This document shows positions 19,280-26,908 of a stretch of DNA of 26,908 bases, in pieces. Numbering within the stretch: the stretch's first letter is position 1; every line of letters starts with the position of its first letter. The stretch comes from Funneliformis mosseae. Lineage: Eukaryota; Glomeromycota; Glomeromycetes; Glomerales; Glomeraceae. Location: NCBI GenBank assembly GCA_910592005.1, contig CAJVPP010000738.1, positions 1 to 26,908 on the forward strand, read 5' to 3'. Made by a program: the position numbers and the translations under genes. The notes beneath the pieces are model-generated. The model was not told where the DNA came from, made no database searches, and worked only from the letters and a program-made list of their open reading frames with translations.

Positions 19280-21504
19280 TCATGACCATTCATCAAATAT
19301 CTGATCAAAAAATGTCTCTTTTGAAACTTGAATTTTCTCATTTGAATACAACGTCGATTTTTGGAAAAAATTTTTGAAATCGATCGACTCTTGCCCTTGA
19401 AGTAAAGTGATCGTCTTGTCTCTAAAAGGGCTCACCGGCCGTGAATATGGAAAAAAATTATTTGAAACATATCGCTTGGCAAGTGAAGAGGACCCTTCCG
19501 AATTATCTAAATTTGAATACTCGTGCATTTCCTCATCAGGTGTTCCAAAATCCAACGAATCGATATCGTCTACAATATTAAATTTTTCATGCGAAATCCC
19601 TTTTTCGGATGACTCGGGTTTATAATCTTTATATAAATCCATAGAAGCTGAGCTTGCCGGATTGCTGGTTCCAAAATGGAATTGTATCTCTTCTTCATCC
19701 CAAAAATCTTCATAATTCTCGGAACTTGAAGAATATTCAAACTCTTCATCAATCAAATTTTGGTTATTGTCACCCTCATTTTCAAACATTGATTCATCTT
19801 CAACATCCAACGTCTTTTCTCCAGTGAACAGATTGTCACCATCTTCATCATCCAGAATCATTTCGAAATCGACTTCAGGTACATTGCAAGTGTCCTTTGA
19901 ATTATAATTCAAATCAGGATGTTTTCCTAATTTAATTATGTCTCGTGACATTATGCGATTGTCCGATATCTCTTCTTCACTTGATAATTGCTATATAAGG
20001 ATTAAATATTTGCAAAAAAAATTATCAATATAAAATTACGATATAGACTCTCTCTCACTTGTATAACTGGTAGAGAAGGCACATTTGTGTCTCTAGCGAT
20101 TGTGTATAACCCATTTCCTAAAATATTTCTTGTCTGATTCGTGGTTAGATCAGGACCTTCTTTGATACCTCGATATGAGGAGAACGATAAATTGACATGT
20201 GCACGCGTTTTCTAGGAAATTCGATGAAATATTTATTGATGATGCCAATCTTTAATATTAATAAAGGAAACTAAAATAAATGGTATACTTTGACAAGTTC
20301 AATGGCTTGCGACCGAAATTCAACATTAGGACTATTTTTGATAATACGCGTGATAGATTTTGAAATCGTTGGGATATATTTAGTTGCAGACTGAAGTTTC
20401 TGTATCACATAACATATTATTAGCATCGAGACAGCGGATTCAATGTAAAATGCGGAAGACATGAAAAGTAATTAAAGAAACAATTCTTTACCTCTTGGAA
20501 ATTAAATGAAAATATAAGCGGATACCTTTCTAGCAATAAGTTTTTTATCAAACTTCGAAACGCCATGTCAATTGCAGCGATTTCTAAGGATTGTAATTCT
20601 CGCTTTTCCATCGTAAGTTTCTGTCGTAATGATGCTATGTGTGTGACGCGAATATCGTCAAGGAATATACGGAAAATACGTTTATTGTATGAAATTATGG
20701 AAAAGAATGATTAATGTAAAAAGGATATCATCATTGATGGTAACCCAATTTAATGTAAAAGTCAATTGTGTTAGCGATCCACGTGGTAGCTGGTTGACTA
20801 GATCGAGAGTGTTGTATGGGATGGAACACTGACTCCCGGATGCGTAAAGCCGATATTCTAATAAAACCAGTTGCATCAAGTATCAAGTAACAATATAAAT
20901 AATAATAATTTGTACTAGAAAACTTACTTTTATTGAATTGTCGAAGTTTCGTTATTGGTTCTGGTTCGATATGAGAGAATCCAAATTGTCTCCATATCTG
21001 CAAATTGTTAAAATTGTTATCATTTGATCAAATCGCGCCTATTATCAAGGTTACAACATATTCTATTTAACAGCTACCTCTATTCTACAAAGACGCTTTA
21101 ATATTATATTTTCTTTTTTCGTATTAAGGGTAGATAATTTGCCGTCTATCCTGTTAATAACGTGTTGTTGGAGCCAAAAGGTCAAAGATAATTTTCAAAC
21201 ACTTAAATAAACTTCAAAATTTCATTTTTTTTAAAAAAAAGGATATATTTATGCTAAGCGTTCCTTCCGGCAAAATAACATCCATTTTTTCCATGTCTTC
21301 CTCGCTTAGGTGGCATAATGTCGGCAAAAGTTGTAAGTTATAATCGATATTTTGAGCACACGTTAATTTTAACAAACTAAATGTCGGTTTTCGAGTGGAG
21401 TTGGATGATGTTCTTAGACAGTTTGGCGTTATACATAAAGATGAGGTACGTTCAACTGTGTGATTAGGAAGGGTTTGCGTTGAAATGTTTCTTTTTGAAG
21501 ACAT
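19280..21504 (-). CDS. Uncharacterised 554-residue protein, 8 exons, two AT-AC introns
   Basis: I do not recognise this protein. Proposed exons: 21504-21247, 21161-21078, 20997-20928, 20857-20729, 20640-20492, 20399-20289, 20211-20059, 19990-19280. The joined frame is 1,665 nt including the stop. Introns 2, 4, 5, 6 and 7 appear on plus-strand numbering as ordinary GT-AG types once the two AT-AC introns (first and fourth) are set aside. The N-terminus (1-45) is Ser/Thr-rich and polar. Residues 45-310 read as a folded, helical domain with LPRGSLTQLTFTLNW and a Lys/Glu-rich helix (LRQKLTMEKRELQSLEIAA). Residues 319-554 are strongly acidic and Ser-rich, probably disordered, and end in FFDQIFDEWS. 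No membrane segment or signal peptide is seen. It is convergent with ICMT and tandem with the Gemin5-like gene 300 bp upstream. The start is the first ATG of the open exon. Exon joins are inferred from phase and splice signals. Confidence 0.72.
20641..20728 (-). other. Candidate U12-dependent AT-AC intron (fourth intron of the 8-exon gene)
   Basis: The 88-nt intron starts /ATATCCTTTTTA at 20728, contains an exact TTCCTTGAC branch-site consensus with the branch A at about 20658, and ends CACAC/ at 20641, 17 nt from it. Exon phases (1 nt before, 2 nt after) match only at this one of the neighbouring AC dinucleotides. A competing GT-AG reading (GTTACC donor at 20743, ACAG acceptor at 20621) is in frame but has a weak donor. 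Confidence 0.8.
21162..21246 (-). other. Candidate U12-dependent AT-AC intron (first intron of the 8-exon gene)
   Basis: The 85-nt intron starts /ATATCCTTTTTT, the U12-type donor consensus, at 21246. It has ATCTTTGAC, matching 7 of 9 positions of the TTCCTTRAC branch-site consensus, with the likely branch A at 21182. It ends CAACAACAC/ at 21162, 20 nt from that A. Splicing is in phase 0. The exon before this intron contains no well-formed GT donor after residue 75, and its frame runs into a stop. A GC-AG alternative is possible but has a poor donor (GCTTAG). Confidence 0.7.
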
Positions 21505-21804
21505 AATTATGGGAAAAGTTTTCGTTATTTCGAATTTAAATAAATTTATGACATGACGCGTTTATTAAGAAATCCAATAGAATTTGTATTGGCCAATTCG
21601 TAAAAGTCACGTGCACAAAGTTTAAATTTTATTTATACATGGGGTACAGATTAAAAGCCTATACCCCAGGTACATTTTAAGGATGCCCTTAAATAATAGC
21701 AATATAGTGTTTATGCAAGATAGAAAAACCTTATTTTCTATTGCTGACTTAAATAAAGATATAAAGATATAAAAATGACATCAAATTTCTCACAATCTAA
21801 ATAA
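21505..21804. other. Intergenic region between the two minus-strand genes
   Basis: About 300 bp that must hold the promoter of the 8-exon gene and the 3' end of the Gemin5-like gene. A short GC-bearing patch (CACGTGCACAAAG, about 21609) precedes a small near-palindrome GGGGTACAGATTAAAAGCC/TATACCCC at 21641-21667. No gene. Confidence 0.5.
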
Positions 21805-24800
21805 TTAAATATCAATCTCTATTGTATCGGGGTTTAATGAAGATCCTTTCTTATTACCACTTTCATTTTCCAAAAGCTTGTGCTCTTCGCTTAATTCAGC
21901 ATTTGATGTCTTTTTTTCTTCTACCTTTTCGAAATAACGACGCGTTCGTTCTTCAGTAGAATCATCTCCAAGCATTAATGCTAAACTTGCAGAAGCACGA
22001 AGCGAAGAAATATCTCCTCGACGTGCTAAAGTGTTCAATACATGATGTACTGAATCTTCTTTTTTTGCTATTAGATGACTGAAACCAAAATAGAAATATT
22101 TGTTAAATAAGAGCAATAAAAGCGAAAGTACTAATACCAAGTTATGCGTAATGTAAAAACAAATGAAAAGAAAATTTCATATTATAGCTACCACAAGGCA
22201 GCCTGTTCATATGCCTCTTCCTTTTCTAATTGGATCGCCCATGAATTATATAAATCCGAAAAAATGGGATCATCTTCGGGAAGACGAAGTTTTGCTAGAG
22301 CTATAGCCTCTCTAAAAAAAAAAAACAAATATATATTCATTTACTACAAGCCGCGCGTGTTGAAAATTATTATTATTTTTTTTCTTTTTTATATAGACTT
22401 ACCGAAACATCCCGGCTTTACGATAAACATTAATTGCTTCATGTATTTCTCCACACGCAATAAGACACATAACGGCTCCGTGACGATCATTTTTTGCCAC
22501 AAGCTTTTGAGCCTGACGTTGCATCATAGATAACCATACATCTCGTCCAGCTACGAAATAATTTAATAAGATACAACCAACATATGTTTATAAAAATAAG
22601 GGAAAATAGCTCTTACCAATAGGACTAAGGGCAAGGATCATCCAGTCTTGCTCGGAAAATTCCTCATTATCTACGGTACGTTTAACCAATGAAGTGAAAT
22701 TACTGGACCACAAATCCAATAGAATCGCAGGAGTTGCTTCTAAGCCACCCAAATTGAAAGTAGCACCTGTTTCATTATGCGCCTCAACTTCCCAATATAA
22801 TACCAATGATTTTAATAATTGGCTACATATTGCGACCGATACCAAATAAATATACAATAACTACGTACCTTCTTTTAAAATGGCTTTCCTTGCCGTGTAC
22901 TTTTCTCCAAAGTAGAGCTGACTAAACGTAGACTTTTGTTGGTCAAATTCATCAGCATTTTCCTTACCTGGCTCCTTATCCTCCCATAAATTCATAGCAG
23001 TTTCCCACTCACCGCCATATAATTTATGTGAAAGCTCAAAAATCTTAAATTGAAGATTCTTGCGCCGAGAAGGAATAGAACTAACAGGAAGAAGAGTTTT
23101 TAATTTTTTGATTTTTTTGGATGACCGATTATCAGGTTTACGATTAACTTCTATGCTCGTAACAGTATCTTTTACTGGCATATCCACCATTTCTGTCGAC
23201 ACAACACTTTGTTTCTGATGTGATAATTTTTCATTCATCGACGGCGAATCTGATATAATTTCTATAAATAAATAAAAATAGTGAATTTGCTTTGGTTACA
23301 TTTAATGGAAAACACATGATAAGGAAAGATTAAATGACTACCCTTTGATTTATATGGATTTTCACTGGGCCTCCAAGCAAAACACATTGCATCATCTCCA
23401 GCAGTAAAAACTAAATCTTTATCATGCAAACTCCATTCCGTACAAAATACCCGATTTTGAGGTTGATGTCCACAAAATAAAGAAATTGGGGAACCATCTG
23501 ATATATTCCATACCTTGTAAATATAAATAAAATCATTTAGCATGAAAGTATATTAAAATAATAAAACAATTCAAATGTTAATTACAATAGCTGTTCCATC
23601 AAATGACGAAGAAAGGAGCATAGTGGTGTCGGTTGGACACCATGAAATGTCGGTTACTCCCCTTTTATGCATCTGAAGAGTTTGCTTACAAGATGATGTT
23701 GGAATATAAACTAAAATCAAACATATAATGTACTTTAATTGATCCACATTAGCTCAACACAAAATAACAGCAGTTAATAAAGAATTACCTGTGGGAGCCA
23801 GCTTCTCCGGGTCACTTAAGTCATGGATTGTAATTAATGTATCATCTGATCCAGATGCAAGTAGATAAGAGTTTCCTTCATAATCTAAAGAATAATTAAT
23901 ATAAGTTATTCTAATAAATAACATAACCACAATCAAAATTAATGTTAAACGAACCTAGAGGACACCATGAAAGCTTATTAATCGTGGCGCGATGTATAAC
24001 ATTATGATATATTATTTTTAATGAAGGCAATTCATAAACTTCTAATTTTCCATCAACGTTACCAATAGCGAGATATTTGCCAGTAGGATGTACTGCAATT
24101 TCACTCCTTTTTGGTAAATATCCGGATTTATTCTACGAAATTATAATGTAATGCTTATAAATATACGAAAAAAATTCATCTTATTTAATAAAAATTTTCG
24201 ATATTTACCTTTAGGAATTGTATCCAATCCGTATTTACTTCTTTAATCATATTGTTGACGGATAAAGATGGTAAGTTTGGTCTTGCGATATCACTTAGTA
24301 ATATTTGACCATCGCTCCCACAACTAAGAACGAACATATTATCCATCTCTGGTTTCTCTTTTACCGACAAATCTAACCATTCTGGCATACTCCATTGAAT
24401 AGCATACACTTTGTTGTGATGATAAGAGGCAAAAGTCTTAAAGTTCTTATCACTTTGGAATTCATCAAACCAACCAATTGTACCCATATCAGTACCATAA
24501 GCAAACATTCCCTCTTTGGTTGGGTGATATTTTAACTTAATAAGCAATGGATTTGTAAATTATTTTAGTCAATATTGATAAAATAATTAAATAAATAAAT
24601 ATTATATTATATAATATATATATATATATATAACTTTTTAATCGGATAAATATTTACACTTGATATTTTATTTTTAAGACCCTTATAATATAAGGAAATA
24701 TCATATGGATTTTGAGGGCTTGCGAATTTCCATATCTTAACTGAAGTGTCTCCACCTCCAATCGATAATTTATATGGGTCCATGGGCGAAATGGCCAAGT

Positions 24801-26319
24801 CACTAATAGTTTGAGAATTTGTTATAGCAATAATTATGGGTTTTCTTTCGATAATATCCCATATTATTATCTTGATAATTCATAATATTAAATTAATAAA
24901 TGACTTAGAAAAGAAAATTTAAAAACTATATTTGTACGAAATACCTGTCGGTCCATTGAAGTTGTGATCATTTTCGTGCCACAAGGAAAAAATTGCATTG
25001 TGAAAATGGGACGATTATGAATACTAAATTTTTGGAATTTTGCTGGAAAAGTATCAAGGTCCCATAAATAGATATCTCCCCTATAGACATAAAATTTTTG
25101 TACAAAATATAAACATTTGGAAAAGAATTTAAAAAAGTAAGCATGTGAATGAACATATAATATAGAGTATAATTATATAATTATATTTACATATATGAAG
25201 CTGAAACCAGCCAATTTTTTCCAGGAAACCATACAGTAGACATGAATAACCTAACTTTTTGCTGATCCGTCAAGTGAGGCGAAGGACCTGGCATAGTGAT
25301 CGTTCTTGTAAGCTTTTCCTCTTCAACATTCCAAATGCGAACTGTTTTATCTCTAGATCCAGAGACCAAATGTGTAAATTCGGATGTTGCATTATTTTCT
25401 ATATAATTTGTTATAAAATTGTTTGGTTATAATTAAATAAATACTTAAAAATATTTAAAGTTAAAGGAATTAATTATTACTTGGTTCCCAACATAAACTT
25501 TGAATATCAAGATCGTGCCCGTTTAAGCGGCGAATAATATGACCATTCAGATATGAATCGATATTTACAATAAGGATTGCCCCATTATGAAAGCTAAAAT
25601 AGCATTATGCAATATAAATTTCTAATAAGAAATATTCAAATTAAAATAAGATAAATTCAATAGACGAATTTAGAGCAGAGAACATACGCAAATGCAACTA
25701 ATCTATTATGTGTTGGTGATGCGGCAATACAATCGACAGGCGATTGTATGAAATAACACTTGTTGAATTTATTATTATTAGGATTCCAAATAGTTAAATC
25801 TCCAAGTTTATCACCTAATATATAAACTTACGCGTTAAAACGCGAACAGAATGAATTCAATTGATATGTATAAAGGCAAATTGAAATCAATACCTGATAC
25901 AATTAATTGGTTATCTGTAGTCCATGCAACGGCTAGTATGTCGCTCTAATGCAAATGGGAGATGATTGCATTAATGTCGTATAATTAATTTTATGTAGGC
26001 TTCGAAAGAATTGTGTCCAAGCTACCTTAAAAGAAGTCAGAGACGCGACTTGTTTTTGGCTCTCCATATCCCAGCACCTCACAGTTTTATCCGAACTACC
26101 ACTGACACACAAAGTGCCGGCTGTATCCAGCGCGTTTATTTTATCAGAATGTCCCGATAAATATCCAACAAACTGCAAGGTCTCTGCATTCAGAAGAAAT
26201 ACAGTAGTAGCAGCAGCGTATGCGAATAAATTTGCCTCTGCAGATAATGAAGCGGTATTATAAGAGAACCAATTTGGTGAAGGAGGAATGCATCGGAAAA
26301 TCTTCGCATTGTCCTTCAT
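21805..26319 (-). CDS. GEMIN5: Gemin5-like WD40/TPR protein (SMN-complex snRNA receptor)
   Basis: Gemin5 recognises snRNAs (Sm site and m7G cap) and brings them to the SMN complex for Sm-ring assembly. Seventeen exons can be joined in frame with GT-AG introns: 26319-26026, 25945-25894, 25814-25688, 25593-25481, 25398-25191, 25080-24945, 24870-24658, 24535-24209, 24132-23955, 23884-23789, 23710-23586, 23513-23342, 23261-22869, 22787-22617, 22550-22403, 22311-22192, 22078-21805 (3,147 nt, 1,048 residues). The N-terminal PPSPNWF (12-18) matches the human motif whose Trp14/Tyr15 contact RNA. WD repeats fill about 1-680 (SGSSDKTVRCWD, SGSRDKTVRIWN, YHPTKEGMFAYGTD). A basic linker follows (KKIKKLKTLLPVSS, 729-742), which matches the human KKRKARSLLPLS. 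A TPR-like dimerisation region lies at about 790-1010 (DVWLSMMQRQAQKL, REAIALAKLRLPEDDP). It ends about 450 residues short of human Gemin5 (1,508), without the C-terminal RNA-binding part. Confidence 0.93.
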
Positions 26320-26796
26320 ATTGTAAGTCTTCCTCGTTGAATAAAACTTTTCAAGAATAATACGTTTTTAAAAATGAGATATTACTAGATGAAAATATTT
26401 CAGATATGGTCAACAGAATTCTGGTTTTTTTTTGTTACTTCATCACAAACGAAATGGCCGGCATTAGGAATGATTGTGATATCACATGCTATAACCAACT
26501 TCACGTGCTAAAATTGATCCAAATAGAAAAAATTTTTTAAGTTTTTAAAAAAAAAAATTTTTTTTTCTATTATATTAATTAACTTTGAATCTTTTAATTT
26601 TAATTTAAATAAATAAGATAAATAAAATTATTTAATTGTAATTAAAAAATTAGGTTATAATTACCATTTCATAATCTAAGTAAATAATTATAATCTGATT
26701 ACCTTTAATTATTACTTCATAATCTGAATATTAAATATAATCTGATTACTATTTCATAATCCAATTATCATTTTATAACTTAATATTCATTATCTA
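26320..26796. other. Upstream region of the Gemin5-like gene
   Basis: No gene. The first 200 bases before the start codon probably contain the promoter. From about 26640 to 26790 there is a degenerate tandem pattern in which TATAATCTGATTAC and TTTCATAATC alternate about three times. Similar words occur in the AT-rich tract at the left of the window. Confidence 0.5.
26640..26790. repeat. Degenerate AT-rich tandem repeat of about 45-bp period
   Basis: Roughly three units contain TATAATCTGATTAC (26686 and 26730, with a diverged copy near 26653) and TTCATAATC (26667, 26716, 26753). The units are diverged and of unequal length. No coding or RNA function is suggested. Confidence 0.55.
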
Positions 26797-26908
26797 CAGA
26801 GGGTCACCAAAAGTCTCCGAACACTTTTTGAGATAACATAAAACTCAAAATTTAAAGTTAAAACTGAGAAAAATCAATATTATTTTTATTTAAATAAGGT
26901 CTGATCTA
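26797..26908. mobile_element. Probable Tc1/mariner-type terminal inverted repeat at the window edge
   Basis: A TA dinucleotide (26795-26796) is followed by CAGAGGGTCACCAAAAGTCT and then CCGAACACTTTTTGAGAT. The order CAG, about 10 bases, CAAAAGTNTCCGNACAC is the usual look of Tc1/mariner inverted-repeat ends, which insert at TA. The transposase gene and the other end would lie beyond the window. It may also be a non-autonomous copy. Confidence 0.6.

Noticed and set aside
19407..19625. 72-codon plus-strand frame
   Set aside because: Antisense to the acidic tail of the 8-exon gene, which continues in frame from upstream exons.
22144..22533. 129-codon plus-strand frame
   Set aside because: Antisense to exons 15 and 16 of the Gemin5-like gene, which match the family well on the minus strand.

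Overview
The window looks like nuclear DNA of an arbuscular mycorrhizal fungus (Glomeromycota, most likely Rhizophagus). The grounds are very AT-rich spacers with long A and T runs, short GT-AG introns of about 50-125 nt, a Gemin5-type gene with 17 exons, and above all a tandem group of five MATA-type HMG-box genes, a family known to be hugely expanded in Rhizophagus. The organism is an inference from content, not from a database match.

Layout. 1-6,440 is extremely AT-rich. Its first 4.3 kb hold a decayed, intron-containing repeat-type gene riddled with in-frame TAA, TAG and TGA. Then come about 2.2 kb with no gene, and no CpG that I could find between about 4,010 and 6,470. At about 6,450 the composition changes sharply and CpG reappears. 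8,864-17,397 holds five HMG-box genes, all on the plus strand, separated by 0.7-1.6 kb of spacer. They share the HMG box and a conserved block just before it. The first three also share an N-terminal GYHVF-like motif and a repeated TTAAGATTT motif in their 3' flanks. The fourth has an intron near its 3' end and is followed at once by a 135-nt foldback hairpin. 18,026-18,777 is an isoprenylcysteine carboxyl methyltransferase gene (STE14/ICMT family) with one intron.

The right-hand third is on the minus strand. 19,280-21,504 is an 8-exon gene for a 554-residue protein I do not recognise. Two of its introns look like U12-dependent AT-AC introns, with ATATCCTTT donors, branch-site-like motifs and in-phase AC acceptors. 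21,805-26,319 is a 17-exon Gemin5-like WD40/TPR gene whose assembled coding sequence is 3,147 nt (1,048 residues). The last 110 bases look like the terminal inverted repeat of a Tc1/mariner-type transposon entering the window.

How the genes fit together. The HMG proteins are presumably nuclear DNA-binding regulators related to mating-type proteins. ICMT acts on prenylated CAAX proteins, which in fungi include Ras-type GTPases and lipopeptide pheromones, so its position beside the HMG array is suggestive but unproven. Gemin5 binds snRNAs for Sm-core assembly, and its neighbour appears to need the minor spliceosome. I treat that pairing as a coincidence worth noting. The strongest unusual signals are the two AT-AC introns in one gene, the five-gene HMG array with its pre-box block, and the C-to-T-decayed repeat next to a sharp composition boundary.
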